This document shows positions 23,698 to 36,869 of a DNA stretch of 64,000 nt, piece by piece. This DNA is from Erythrocercus mccallii (taxonomy: Eukaryota; Chordata; Aves; Passeriformes; Dicruridae): the NCBI GenBank assembly GCA_013397435.1, contig VZRG01001350.1, positions 1 through 64,000 on the forward strand, read 5' to 3'. Below the pieces are notes generated by a model. The model was not told the origin of the DNA. It was given only the letters and a program-made list of their open reading frames with translations, and did not search any database. A program made the translations under genes and the position numbers. Position 1 is the first letter of the stretch. Every line of letters begins with the position of its first letter.

Positions 23698-26600
23698 TCA
23701 CATCTGGTATTTTAGCCCTAGCGTGCCAACAGTTCCGCAGAAATCTTCCACATTCATGGACCTGCCTCTCCAGGTGTTTTCCTGCAGGCAGATTCCCACC
23801 CCCCAGGAAAAGCCTGGAAGGACTTACCAGGTGACTAAATAGCCTGTCTATGTACTCTCAGGGTTTTCTTCAAATGTTGAAAATAATCCCCATGAAACAT
23901 CCTGAAGACCCAAATGTAGGTGTTTATTTGGATTATTTGTCTCTAGAACAGATAATGTTTCAGGAACTATTATGAGAATAGCCAGCCTCTAGGCTGGCTA
24001 CAATCCACTTTCTGGGGCTCTGAGTAACCAGCAAAGCACACACAGCCTAGATTTGTTTTGGCAGAATGCTTTACTTTGTCCTTAGGAATGAAATTTAGCC
24101 TTCTGCAGATGGGTTGCACTCCAAGTTCATTTCTAGAAGTCATCACAGTTTTCATTGCCATTCCTCATAGACAAACTGAGGACTGAAAGGTCACCAAAAA
24201 GTCTCCCTTTTGGAGAGAGGGAGAAAGTCTCCCTCCCTGGCAGTGAGGAGGGAAAACTCCCTTCTGCATGGCCCAGGCTGCAACCATGGATATATATACA
24301 GAGTCTTTTTGCAGTTCTGTCCCCTGCCCTTCTCTGAACTGACTCCACAGTCTGCAGCCCCAAGGAGGCCAGTTCAGGTTTCACAGACTCCATTTTCTGA
24401 AGTTTCTGTCTGCCTTTGGAGCATTTAGCGACTCCTGGAGAAAGTCTCAAGCTGCCATGGAGGAGTCAGGCAGCACCTTCCACTCCGTCAAGCACTTCCT
24501 CGAGCTGGCGAAGTGCTGCCAAGCCACGCCAATTAAAAAGCCTTCGGCAACACATCAGCCTCTAACACGCCAAGCTTTCAGAGCATAGGAAGCCAAACAC
24601 AGCTAAGGTTGGAGTAGTCATGCTCATGGACGCTCACGAACATCACAGCAGCTTGCAAAGATGATCTCATCACAGTTATGCTCTGCTTGGCAAAACCAAG
24701 AAAAGAAGCATTCTGACAGTCCATTTGGCCTCTGCATTATCAACTAAGCAGAACAGAGTGCAGGGTAGCACAAAGCCATAAAAAGATCTTTCCCAGTTTT
24801 CTCTTCAATGACCTAATGGATGAAAGTATTTGTAGTTTTTTTAAGAATGGCAGAGATAGGATATAAACTCACTCTCACTCAGTTTAGTCTGAAAAGGAAC
24901 AGGAAAAGGTCTTTTGGATGGTGTTTCTGATGTCATGGAAGCTATGAACATTCTGTTATTTCTGGTAATTTTTACCTGAAATTGAAAATGAAAGTGGCAG
25001 GTAATTACCACCTTGTGGTCTGCTGATCTGGTCCCTGTGTTGCAACTCAGGAATGAGACCTGCAGCTAATTCCAAGTCTGTGGGTATGGAGGGAGTCCTG
25101 GCATATTTTTTTTTAATGTGTTCTGGTGTAGATGGCTGTGGGACAAGCAATGCAAAGTGTGCCTCCATCTGGAGCTCGCCATAGTGCTATGCCAGAAGGA
25201 CTGTGGGCACAGAGGGAAATGTTCTTGCCTGGGAGTGTGACAGCAGCATTCAAGTGCCAGAAGACATAAATAACAGGAGTTGGTTTGTGACAATACATCA
25301 TGGAGACTTTAAGCACAATGCTGACAGGCCCAATCTTGAGACACTGAAGACGACCTTCTTAAAGAAGGAACTTGGACTGAGGTTCATGTACCCTGTGTCC
25401 CAAGAAGATCATCACAACTATCAGGACTACTTTTTTTAGGTTTTATTTCTTGGCAGTTTCAGTGAAGGGACTGAAAACCTCATTAAAACCCAACACTGAA
25501 TGACACTGGCACCTAAGTCAACTTAAGTGTTTCTTGTGAAGTTTGTGGCCCAACTGCAGTGTAACATCCGATCTGCAGATAAAGTCTGACTTATGGAAAG
25601 CGTTTCTCACTCAGACTGTCACCAATGTGTGCATTTGGCTAAACTTTTAAATCTGGATGAGAAAGGCTGGTATAAAAACAGTAAACTGCACCTCCATGCA
25701 ATTTTCTGTCCTAAATCCTTTACCGAGGACTGTTCATACTTTGCTTTGTGTTGGGCACGCTGTCAAATTTCACCCCAAATGATGACAACACCGGAATGTT
25801 TATTAGATCAGAAGCCCTGGTTTAATACCTTGTCTGTAGCAACACCATATGCCTGGTGGGAAGTCTTGGGAAATTTGTATAAGGGAGTTGTTCAGCCATC
25901 CTTTATCCAGTGCTCTACCTGCGTCTGGTAATCTCTGCTTTTTCTTAAGCATCATTATGTGTCTGCAACTTTGTATTTGATCAACTCCTTTTACAAAGGA
26001 TAAATGTTAACAGTTGTTTTAATCTTTTGTGTCTTTTCAAGGACTTCTGTTTTCTTATTGCTGCTTATCCACAGGGGGAAAAGATTTTCTTACAGCTCTG
26101 TGGATTGATAGTTCAAAATGCTGCCAAAAGAACTTCACTGATGATTTCCTAAGATTGCTAAGGGTTACTTGCCTCAACAGAAGATAAAAACTTCAGGATG
26201 GAAAAAAGACTCATCACATGTCATTGCTGCTTTCTTACCTTCTCTAGTCCTCTCCTGGGAATATTATGTGACAAGATGGAAATCACAAATACCTGTGTCC
26301 TGACAGGATAGATAAATGCCATAGTCTTGCTAAGAATCTTGCCTACTAGTTGTCTCTTTTTTCTAATATTTTCTGTTTCTTATGCTCTCTTTCTTTTGTG
26401 TTTCTTATGTTTTCAAAGTCCTATACTGAAAGAATCTTTCTGTTTTCTATAAACCAATAATGGAATGTTAATGTCTAGGGCTTCAGAGAAATCATAAAGT
26501 CTGAAAAATCAGCATTTGAAGAATCAAGAATGGATTCTATGTATTTATTTTCTTAAAACTCATAATTCAGGGGAGGCAGTTACTTACTTTTATGCCAGTA

Positions 26601-27144
26601 ATTGCAAATATAAAGACCAGCTTACTGGAAGAAATAGCTGTTGAAATCAGAGTAATTTCTATTATGTGGATTCTCTGCTTCTGTGTATATACTGTGTTTC
26701 TTCATTCCACACTCGGTGTCAGAGATGAACAACCACCACAAAGCAGTTAAAGGGCTCTAGGGAATGTTGACATTTTTTGTGTCCAGAACACCTGGAGGTT
26801 TGCTGGTGACTGAAGACTAAAAATAAATGAATGCAATAGTGGCAGATCCATCTCCAGACACGAGTTTTCTTGGCACTTGGCTTAGATCACCTTACCAAGT
26901 CCCTCCAAAATCTGACATCTATGGCTGTAAGAAGTGAAAAGAACAAGGTTTGTTCAGACCTGGAGAGAGGTTCTGAGATAACAGTGAAGTGGGGTTTCTG
27001 CATGCTCTGTCCCAAGAAAATCATCACCACAATTGTCCTGGCTTGACAATTCGTTGAACAAAATGTGAAGATTGTCATGGGTACAGATATTGCAAAATAG
27101 TGATATGTCAAATAAAGATATTTATAAATTTCTTTAACTATCAT

Positions 27145-27305
27145 ATCATTGAATCACAGACTCATTTAGGCTTAAAAGACCCTGAAGATCAGACCCCAGC
27201 CACTAACCCAACACTGCCAAGCCCATCACTAAAATATGTTCCTAAGAGCCACATCTATAGGTCTTTTAAAGCCCTCCAGGGATTGTGACTTCACCACTTC
27301 CCTGG
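27145..27305 (-). mobile_element. CR1 LINE 3' fragment, left part (split by LTR)
   Basis: Reverse-oriented CR1 starting ATCATTGAATCACAGACTCA and running through AGCCCTCCAGGGATTGTGAC to the 5-base insertion target CCTGG. It continues in frame with the piece at 28188 on the other side of the solo LTR. Confidence 0.85.
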
Positions 27306-28187
27306 TGTCTTAGTTTGAAAGACAGGTGTCTGCTAGGGAAGGCAGAGCCTCTCTTGGAGTGGAGAATGCAAACCCCCTCCCTGAAATTATTATAATTTTG
27401 AAATTAAGGGGCACTCAGGCAAAGATGTGAGGATAGGAATAACAGTTCTTTACTAGCTCGTATAACAAGGCAAACAAAGAACAGTAGCTATGGCATTAAC
27501 AACAAGCAGAACTAGAAACCTCATGAGAGCCTTCACAGGTGAGAGGGGAGAAGAGGGAGGAGAGGCTTTGCTTCACAAAACCCTGGGGCAGTCTGATCCC
27601 TGGGCCTCTGCAGGACTCTGAGGAGCACCAAGCTGGAAGGGCAGGAATGAGCAGAAATCCTGGGCTGGTGGATGAGATGTAGCAGAAGCTCCAAGGTGGC
27701 AGCTTGAACTGCTGGGGTGTCCCGGCAGGGCAGGGGCTGCGGGGCTGCAGCACAGAAAGGCTCAGAGCAGGGCCGGAGAAGCAGCGGGGCGGGACAGCGG
27801 CAGCCTGGCTTCCAGCAGGGCAGGAAAAGGAGAGCTCACAATTCCTAACAAGCAGATGGCGGTAGGTCCCTAGGACCGGACTTTGGTGGTGACAGGGAAT
27901 TCTCCCCACAGTAAGCAACAGCTTGACCCTGCTCCTTCCGATGCCGAGAGCGGGAGAGAGCAGCTGCCCCCAGCCCTGTCCTTTACCTGACCCCTGCAAA
28001 ACTCACGGTATCTTCCCCCGCCACAAGAAATTCGCTGCCAAACGAAGTGTAGGCAGATGCTACACTCCCCTCCCTACTTTGGCCACTTCTTTTGCTTAAG
28101 TACCCCTAAGTACCCAGTAGTTAGTTTCCTAGCAACTTATGGGAAAAAAATCTGTAAGTAAAAAAGGAAGAAATCCAACCGACAACA
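27306..28187. mobile_element. Solo LTR inserted into a CR1, 5-bp target duplication
   Basis: An 882-base insert starts TGTCTTAG and ends GACAACA. It has the exact direct repeat CCTGG on both sides (27301-27305 and 28188-28192). Removing it restores normal CR1 sequence. The middle part (27550-27990) is GC-rich. I could not identify a polyadenylation signal clearly enough to orient it; an AGTAAA variant near 28157 weakly suggests plus. The 167-residue open frame on the minus strand inside it (27496-27999) resembles no viral protein and is judged spurious. Confidence 0.9.
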
Positions 28188-28275
28188 CCTGGGCAGCCCG
28201 TTCCAATGCTTGACAACCCATATGATGAAGAAATTTTCCCTGGATCTCACTTCTCACTTCCATGAGTGTTTATCA
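28188..28275 (-). mobile_element. CR1 LINE fragment, right part (split by LTR)
   Basis: Continuation of the CR1 copy on the other side of the LTR: CCTGGGCAGCCCGTTCCAAT, then GAAGAAATTTTCCCTGGATC. The CR1 match fades after about 28275. Confidence 0.8.
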
Positions 28276-28936
28276 TGCAACCCTTTGAGTGTTATCCGGC
28301 AAGGCCACCACAGCCAACTGCAGATGACTGTGAGCTTGAGCAGGGAAACACCAACAGGCTGGGCAGTCCAACAGCAAGAGTATGAACATACCAACTAACT
28401 AGATATGTTAAAAGCTATTAGCTGCTAATGTATTTTAATATTTTATTTGTTAAAAGCTAAAAGGGATTAAAAACTTATTTAGTGCTGCTGGTTAGTGGCT
28501 CTCCTAAAAAGCACGACAGCTCCAGCTGCTAACAGTATCATTTTTGCATCTCACATACTGGAGATCATGGATTTCATATCAGTAAACTGAGTTTTATAAC
28601 TAAAGCAATGGTGTGTACCATGAAGGGCCATTCTTTAGGTGCATCCTGAAGTTTTAGAACCAGCTCCACACTCTGCTGTGAAGAAGGTGTTGCACATGAT
28701 GTTTTGTTGGTGCATATGGTGATATCCCATTTGGATATGGTTTAGTGTTTGGGGCAGACTCAAGAGATGAGTGAGACATGGAGCCAGAGGAGTCTGACCA
28801 CTTGTCTTGAACACTGAATGCTTGGATTTCACAGGTTCGGGGCTATGGTATGCCAAGACCAGAGGATCTTGCACAGGACAGGGATAGATGGCTCAGGAAG
28901 GCGTTCCATCTTTTGTGAAGGCAGCAGTCTTGGGAG

Positions 28937-29633
28937 TGTTATAGGTGAACTTATGATGTAATTCGCATTATGTTATTTTATAGTAATATTTTCTTAGATT
29001 GTAGGAAATGTAGCTTTGTAGAAGTTAAGTTTATTTCAGGAGGCTCAGCAGCCGTGGCAGATGGCTTGGGCGCGGGACACAGACAGCATTGATAAGGAAC
29101 AATCACGCAAACCTGCAGGACAGGTTGTCACAACCTCCAGGAGCATAAGTGCTAACGAGAGGCCGGGGAAGAGACAAAGGACAGGCGCTCCTATAACGAC
29201 TGGGCTATCGGCTATAAGGACTCAGCCATTAAAGTCATTGTACAACTCCAAGCACAGCAATCATGAAACAAAAAACAGGCTATACCTGAAACCAGCCGAC
29301 TCCCAAGCCAGCTCTCAGCCACACTGTCCAGCTATAGATGACTTCATCTGCACCGGGAAAACCTATTCTCTCCATTGTACACCTCAGCTCCAGGCTATGA
29401 AAAACAGTGTAAGACCACCTCGCAGAACACGTCTTCATGGATGCAGGGAGGGTGTCGTTTTGATGCAGACCCTGCGACACCAGGAGCCGATCCCTGGGCC
29501 GGGTCCTAGGGTTTGGGATTTGTTGGCTCATTTTTTTCTATTTTCCAAATTTTTCTGAAATTTGTAAATAATTGTAAATAAAACTTTTTGATTTTTCTAT
29601 TATAATTGGATTGGCGATTATTCATTTATAACA
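28937..29633 (+). mobile_element. Solo LTR, family A copy 1, 4-bp target duplication
   Basis: Starts TGTTATAGGTG and ends TTTATAACA, flanked by GGAG (28933-28936 and 29634-29637). It closely resembles the element at 51901-52618 along its whole length, for example GATGACTTCATCTGCACC and CGATCCC(T/C)GGGCCGG. An AATAAA near 29578-29583 sets plus orientation, antisense to GRIN3A. The 4-base duplication suggests a gammaretrovirus-like (ERV1) integrase. The 165-residue frame within it (29061-29558) is not a recognisable retroviral protein. Confidence 0.92.
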
Positions 29634-29902
29634 GGAGGAAGGACTAGGACATGCTGCTGGGAAGTAGAGGATGAAGGTGAAGGAGAAAGATTAAAGAGCC
29701 TTGATTTCTGTAACTGGTGTCTCTGTGAACACTGTCCTTGTGACTGCCCAGGACAGTATCTACCATAGGACACATGGACTGTGCCCAGCATTTCCAAGAA
29801 CAAGTCTCACTGTTGAAGAAAACATACCATGGGTAAGGAAACAAACAAGAGGCAATGTTTTCTTGCACTGTGTAAGAAAACAAAGGGAAATGTCAATGCT
29901 GC

Positions 29903-30591
29903 TGTTATAAATGTGTGTTAGAATAATTCTTGCTAAGATGTTTTATACTTTATATAACATTAACCCAGTTAAAAACTTGTCTCCTGTAAGCCACCCCCAA
30001 ACAGTTGTTTGAAGGGGAACCTTGAAACCTGGGAGGGGAATCTTCATTTGCATCCGAAAGCTGGGTGGGGAACCACAGCCTCCACAGATGGCCATGGCCA
30101 AAGACCTTTGATTCACGTCTGATGTCCGCAGCTGATAACTGAGAACTTCATCAACAAGCCATCTGCCTCTATCAATGATTTCTCAGAAAAAGAATCAAGA
30201 TAATCACCCCTCTCAAGAAGTCTTTTCAGCAGGACTAAAACACCTTTTCAGCAGGACTAAGACGCTTCTTCAGCAGGACTGGGAGGTCCTTTCAGCAGGA
30301 CCGGAGACCAATGTTTGTCCATTATGAACACATCTGCACCACAAGAGAACATTGTTTTTCTATTGTAAGCCCTAGCCTGGGGCTATCTAAAAGGTATGAG
30401 AACTGGACTGCTGAAAGGCAAAAACATGGACAGAGAGGGGATGGCTAGATAGATGTCTCTCTGTTCACCAGTGCCGAATTCCTAGGCTCGGCACTTTGTC
30501 GGTTTCTTTTGTGGTCTTTTTTCCCAAATTATTTTGTAAATAATACATTTCTTTTATTATATAAATTCGTTTGGCTGCTTCACTTATAACA
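29903..30591 (+). mobile_element. Solo LTR, related family, 4-bp target duplication
   Basis: Starts TGTTATAAATG and ends CACTTATAACA, with CTGC on both sides (29899-29902 and 30592-30595). Both ends resemble family A (the TGTTATA start, and GTAAATAAT followed by TTATAACA at the end), but the middle differs. It therefore looks like a sister family with a different U3. It carries a four-copy 22-base tandem repeat. It is a separate insertion from its left neighbour, 269 bases away, because each has its own duplication. Confidence 0.9.
30223..30310 (+). repeat. Four-copy 22-bp tandem repeat inside LTR
   Basis: The core TTCAGCAGGAC recurs with an exact 22-base period (CAGCAGG at 30227, 30249, 30271 and 30293). 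The 3' halves of the units diverge. Tandem repeats in LTR U3 regions often act as enhancers; that role is inferred only. Confidence 0.93.
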
Positions 30592-30668
30592 CTGCCAAGC
30601 ACTGAGGAGGTGAAATGGTTGTTGGGTCACTTGAGCCCTGAGACAGGGAGGCCACGCAGTGTTTAGGA

Positions 30669-30705
30669 AAACACAAGACATCCAACTTGTACAGTACATC
30701 CAACT
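30669..30705. repeat. Short direct repeat
   Basis: Two copies of ACATCCAACTTGT about 18-19 bases apart. Minor slippage-type duplication in intron 3. Confidence 0.8.
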
Positions 30706-33700
30706 TGTCTGCCAGTACCAGGACAAGCTTTGGGATTTCTCTGAGTCTTCTCTGCCTTTCATAACATGCTGCTCCCAGAAAAATGATGTTTGTGCGTCTG
30801 CTGAAAGCAAACACTGAGGTACCAGTTCCCTTGGCTTGCCCCCTTACTTCCAGATCTCCTTGGTTTCTGTTTGCTGCTGTTAAAACATCTACTGAGTGGG
30901 AAGTGGACAACTCGTTTTATTTGGGAAGGTGTTGAGATTGGGCATCTCCATACATTTATGGCTTGGGATGTCAATTTTGCATGAAAATACCAATGTGATA
31001 AACACCAGTGTGATGAAACCACAGCAGCAGAAACAGAAAAACACAATCCTGAATGACAGGGGTTTTGCATAACTTGGCACATTCCATTTTATGTAATGCA
31101 TTGCCACTGCACAGAATGCTGTCAGCTGGGGAGAACATCTAAATGCCAACTTGAAAAGGAAACAGGCCCAGAAATCTCCGGTGCTGGTAGGGATTTAAAA
31201 TTGAAAATGCAGCAGTTAACCTTGGCACACTCAAGGCTGTGGTACTGTAGGGTTTTGAGGTCTTTCTAGCAGGTTCTGGCTTTTGTATGAGCTTCCAGTG
31301 CTGCAAAGCCAAATGATTTGTCCCAAGGACTTTCCTCTTCTTGATACCCTGGTTTAGTTTAGTATCATTTTGAGGTTTGCATCCCATTCAGTTGCCATTT
31401 GTTTTTGCAGTAAGAACCACAGGTACAGAGAAATTATGGTCTCAGGTCCACAAAGTAGGCAATCCAATATTGTCTCCTGATCCCATGGAGTTTGAGCTTG
31501 CTAGGACTTGTGAGGAGACAACAAACATCTTAACAGAGCAGCTGTTGGGAAGGGATATTGTGGCTATTTTCTACAAGCAATGATGTAACTGAAATCTAGG
31601 AAATGCCTTCTCAGCACCTGATTGATGAGGTGAAGCAGCTGCCTCACTGAGTCTGGTTCAGAACCATTCTGTGAAATAGAATTGGAGGAAAAATGCTTTG
31701 GGAACTCCATTTCTAATAATGATCTCAGCTTACAAGAAACATTTCATCATTTGTTCTGTTGGCCTCTTCAGTGCGCAAATCCATAAACTATTTTTTTTTT
31801 TGAGGTAAATGAGAAAAAGGAAACCCAGTATGTGGCTGAGAGCAGTGCCAGTGATCACTCACTTCGGTGACAGAGCTAACGCAGATTTAGCTTTTACCAC
31901 TACCTTTTAATTTAAATAGGCTATAGAAAGGAGGCTGAAACATGGTTGAAACACTTTCCTAACTTTTACATCAACTTCTGAGGAAAACTATGGTGCAAAG
32001 TGTTTTAGTAGCTCATTTCCACAGCAGTGCTGGTTACCTGGTATAACACCAAGTGCAGTGTTTAATGGGCACCTTGTGTATCAGCAGAATTGCCAGCATC
32101 ATCTCTGCCAGAAAACTGCTGCAGAATCTTGAAAATCTGCTCAGTTTCAGTTGCTAATTGCTGGAGAAGGATAGAATTAGGTGAAGAACTGATGTGCTTT
32201 TAGAAATACGCTGTTTTACAATGACACTTCTGTCTCTCACACATAAAACAGTAATATTTTACTTTGCCTTATGTAATTCACACATTTAGGTGGTTTCCCA
32301 GCCACCAACAGATTTCCCATAGCTCAGTGAGAAAATATGAGCAATTGGAAGTACTAAGCAAAGCTTCAGGGGAAAATGAACAAAGCAAATGAAATACTAG
32401 TAATAAAAAAAAATCTCAACCACAAACCAATATAAAGCTGTTCATGGGCTTTCCCTTCTTATTTGCAGGAGTTTTTGAAAACTAACTAGTGAAACTAACT
32501 AGGGAATATTTATGGGGTACAGAGGGAGGTGAAAGAAAATTATTCACAGTGAAGCACATGAATTTCAGATTTTAGCAGACGAAAAGTCACAGGTCAACTT
32601 CTGGAAGTGGAGGTTTTGATCAGGAACTGTCTTATGGGTTCAGTGTTCAGGCTTCGGAAGCCGAGACATTCCCAGGACCTCCAGGAGAGGGTGTTTGCAG
32701 AACACATTTGAATCAACGCTTTTGCTTCTCTGTTGCGAAAGTGTCAGTGGAGCTGATTCTTTCCTTGCCAGGATAATGACAGATTTCCTTAAAATTCTGT
32801 CACTTTGAATCCAGCTCAGAGAGGTCATTAGTTGGCATAAAACCTGACAGATGCACTGAAGTCAATGAACAGCTTCAACCTGGACACAAGTGCTAAGTCC
32901 ACTGCTGACAGTTTATTCTCTTCACTGCAACAAGGGAATATGTGAAACGGAACTGTGAGTTAGGTCTGCTGAAAAATATGAACCTTTGTGTCCATGGTCC
33001 CTATGTGAGCGCTGATAATTAAAGACCAGTAAAAGCTGCTCTGCTCCTTTGTGCGTTGGAAAAGCTGTTCATCTTAGGGTTGAAACTGGAGACTCAGGTC
33101 TGCGGTTAATTTCTGAGGGTTGCCCAGTGCTGGGCAATGCAAAAAGCTCTGTAAGAAGAGCACTCTGGAGCATATGAGCTTGCAGGTTTATCCCTGTTTC
33201 TTAATAGCATTCAAAGAATTTTCTGGACAGAGGGATCTTTGAGCTGCGATTTATTCTGGAAGAGCTGAGGACTATAAGATAGAAAGTGTAAAATATTGTA
33301 AGAAAAATGGGTAGACTTTGATGAGGGAAAAGAATGGATGAGGCAAAAAAATGAGGGAAAAGAAGGGATGTAATTCCCAAAAGGCAGTAGATCACTGCTT
33401 CTAATTCCACTTCAGCAGTCATAAAGGTGTTCCAGATGAAGTCACTTCATCCAGCATGTTCTTCTGCTTGCTCCCTGTAAAACATGGCTAATGCACTGTC
33501 AGGTAGATAAAATCCTTTTCAAATTACAACTAAGTGAAGGAGAGCTGTGTGTCTGAAAATATGTTCAAGCAACCAAAGAGATACCAAAGAAGATTTCTGG
33601 TTAGACAATTCCTCTTGTCCTTCCATCCTGAGTTTGCAGTCTCTGGATGAAAAGCTATCACAGATTTCTACAAGCATCTGAGGGCTGAAGTAGGAAACCG

Positions 33701-33879
33701 AATGTGGGAGCAACTTGAAGTGTAGGTAGTTTACCATTTTCAAAACTGTCATCTTTAAAATCCTTTTTCTTATCAATTTCTTCTGCTCCAGCTGTTGCTG
33801 GTTGAAGTTCGGTCCTCCTACCCCCTGACCATATGACAACTGTCCCCTGGGTGCCAGGGCTGAAAACACTCCTCTGCCT

Positions 33880-34520
33880 AAACCTGTAAGGCAAGAATAG
33901 TGCTCTGTGCTTTCCAGCAAAGGAACAAACAATGGGTTTGTGTTGTAAATGGGTCATGAGTTATCAGGATGAAGACGTGTAGTAATGCACCCCACACTTC
34001 AGTGGTGGGTCTTTCTGTATAAGGAAATGGCTTGGAGTTCCTGCTTACCTTATTAGGAAGTGTAACTGGAAAGTTGTATGTTCTTCTCTTTGTGATTGGC
34101 TCAATGCCAGGAAAGAAGCACCTGTTGGCCCTTGTCATTGTCCCTCAAAACCTATAGCCCTTGTCATTGGCAGATTTCCAGAGGACCCTCCTTGATCATT
34201 GGGTATAAGAAGTGGCAGAACAAAGGGACCAGCAAGCATTTTCCGAGGTGTTGTAGCAGGTGCTAGATCTTAGCACTGTGCATGGCTTATGTATTTTATT
34301 TTGTAACTTTTCGGTTCAGTTATTAAACCTTTTTGAGTTTCCAGACACTCTCGATCATGCTGTCTCACTAATTATTATTAAGCCATATCTGGACGGCTGG
34401 ACCCTCAGATCTATGGGCACCCATCCCCATAAAGACGTTTCCAATTGTCGTGGTGGAACTGTCTACCTGTACAGTCCTCATTTCTTCAACACGTTATTTG
34501 CTATTTGCTTTGGGTTCAAG
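33880..34520 (+). mobile_element. Possible degraded LTR
   Basis: The region has a promoter-like order: CCAAT-type motifs (GATTGGCTC, CATTGG), GGGTATAAGAAG near 34200, and TTATTAAACC near 34320, followed by a non-repetitive stretch. No terminal TG...CA pair with a matching target duplication could be fixed. It may be an old LTR or chance. Confidence 0.3.
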
Positions 34521-35581
34521 ATCAATAAATGAAGGTAAATCAGAGGGAGTCCTGTGTTACTGACAGATCCAACATGGGAACAGAGAGGGATTTTTCCTCC
34601 TTGGAATCAGCGAGGAATGTGTTAAACATGAAGTGTAAATGTAAAATTATGGCCATATTTGGATACCCCGGCCAATTACACAGTGAAATATAGACATTAA
34701 TATTTGATTTTACCTGGTGTTCAGTCAAATCTCAATGCACTCAGTGAAAATCACTATTTCTTCCAGAGTACTTAAACCCTTTTCATCCCTGAAGTCCAGT
34801 GGATCAGTGCAGGACTTCTGTCTCCAGAAAGGTGAGCCAGACTAGCACTCTGGTCTCTAGATCACAATGCCTGTTACTTTTATGAACAATAATAAACATT
34901 CTCCATGCTGCTAAGTCAGCTACACAATGACCTTCCACCTGTCAGGTGGTAGGATCAACTTATGCACCTTCACTGTTCTCTGCCACTTTTTGCCAGTTAC
35001 TTCAGTAACTTCTTGTGATTCTCCACTTGCATTATTTCTTGCAAGGGTCTGAGCTCCACCTATGAAGCAGTTACTGTTTCTGGTGGTGGGCTCTCTTTAC
35101 TTTTTCAAAAGATCTTATGACATTTATATATTTAGATATTTAGCTTGAAAGTAAGAAACTGACACCCACAAGATGGGAAAATGCTAAAACACATTAATTC
35201 CTTCTGGTGCTTGAAGAACAACCTTCAAGACCTGCACCACATGGAATGAAGACACCAGGACTTTCTCTCTTCCAGATCTAGTCCTAAATTCTTTGGATCA
35301 AACAATGAGGGGAGGTGAAGAGCAGCCAGGGCAGTTGGTGACAGTGTGAGGCAATGTGTGTAAGTGAAGACCTCAAGCAGTAAGGGTTGAAATGCAAAGA
35401 TAACAAAATTATAATTGTTGGCAAGAAGGCATAAAACTGTTTCATTGGAAAAGGAAATTTGATTTGCAGAACATGGTAGTGCATTGTCTGATAAAATGGG
35501 TATCAGAATGATGTAGATCTGAGCTGGACAGATTCTAAGCCTCCAAAGCTGTAACTTTAACTAGAAATCTTTAAAGAGGTG

Positions 35582-35667
35582 ATGGGGAAGCTAAACAAGT
35601 GAAGTGTTCACCACCATAAATTGCATGGGGAAGCTAAAGAAGTCAAGATTTACCTCCATAAATTGGA
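35582..35667. repeat. 43-bp imperfect tandem duplication
   Basis: Two adjacent units both start ATGGGGAAGCTAAA and end CCATAAATTG, with several substitutions between them. The period is 43 bases. Confidence 0.85.
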
Positions 35668-36356
35668 AGTGCCTTTCATTCCTGTATGAGACAGATCTGC
35701 AATTCTTTATTCTGGCTGAAGCTTGATACTCAATTTTGCTTTTGTCTGAGAGTTTTTCACTTTGCTCTCTGTGACATTGAAAGTCCTTTTGAGTTCAAAT
35801 CCTTCTCTGATTCATTAATACTCAGAAAAGCACCATGTATTAATCAGCAGGCTGTGATGTTGTGAATCATGACTTTCCTGTGACCAGTAACTTCCTTCAC
35901 AGAAACATATGCTCTGTAGTTCCTTCTTTTAATTGTAAAAAGAACCCTGTGATCCTGTAAAAATACTAAACCCCATGGCAGCAGTAAGATTTCTTTAAAT
36001 TCCACTGAGTTTGTAACTTAATTTTTTTGCTATACAATTTAATGCATATTTAAATAAATGCTACTTCATTATCTATTTAACATATAGCAGTTCAAGTGGT
36101 GCTCCTTATAATGATTCATCTCAGGCTGCTGCAGTGAAAGACCACAGCAGTAATTTCTGATAGTGTAATTCCTACAAAAATTCCTTCTTCAGGAAGAAAA
36201 TTTACCAATAAACACAGTTATGGTCTCACTCTAAAAATTGCTGAACGTGATCGAACATATCATTAAAAGAAGGAGTATTTGAATCATGCTTTTAATGATG
36301 AAGAAGTAACTGTGAAGGTACAGTAGACTGAGTAAATAATATGTCTTCATTGCATG

Positions 36357-36869
36357 TGATAGCATAGGATTAAATTTTAGTAGCATAGGGATAAAATGTT
36401 TCTAAAATCATGGGAATAGATTCAGGGGGGCGGAAAGGCTGGGCCTGGGAAAGGGAACTAAGCCCTGGGAATAAATGTTTAGCTTTGTTTTTACTAAGAT
36501 CATGTGCAACTGCACCTGTATAATCGTCATATGATAAATGATATGATTGTTAAATGGAATGTTTGTTACATAATTATTGTTTAAATCATAATAAGAATCA
36601 TGAGAAACGATGTAATCACACCAAGAATCATGAGAAAGGATGTTTTGGGGTCTGGTGAGTTCATGATTGGATGAAATCAATGTATACAATAGAACAATAT
36701 GGGATTAATAATTAATAATAACTATATATGTAAGGGAAAAAGTATAAAAAATGTTCATTTCGAATCCAATGTCGGAGTCAGATTTGGGTCTGTATCCCTG
36801 ATTCCCAAAGCTCTTCAATAAAAGCACCTGCATATAATCATTCTGTGATTATGTGTTTCAATGCTAACA
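36357..36869 (+). mobile_element. Solo LTR, 4-bp target duplication
   Basis: Starts TGATAGCAT and ends ATGCTAACA, forming 9-base terminal inverted repeats with one mismatch, flanked by CATG (36353-36356 and 36870-36873). A TATA-like TATAAAAAATG near 36744 and an AATAAA at 36817-36822 give plus orientation, antisense to GRIN3A. It is compact (513 bases) and has no internal coding region. A short tandem duplication (AAGAATCATGAGAAA type) lies near 36591-36640. Confidence 0.88.

Noticed and set aside
27496..27999. 167-residue minus-strand open frame
   Set aside because: It lies inside the GC-rich part of a solo LTR and resembles no retroviral or host protein.
29061..29558. 165-residue plus-strand open frame
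   Set aside because: Entirely inside an LTR; the related copy at 51901-52618 does not preserve the frame.
30223..30310. Regularly spaced repeats considered as a CRISPR-like array
   Set aside because: Units are contiguous and diverge within the period, lie in an LTR, and the genome is animal.
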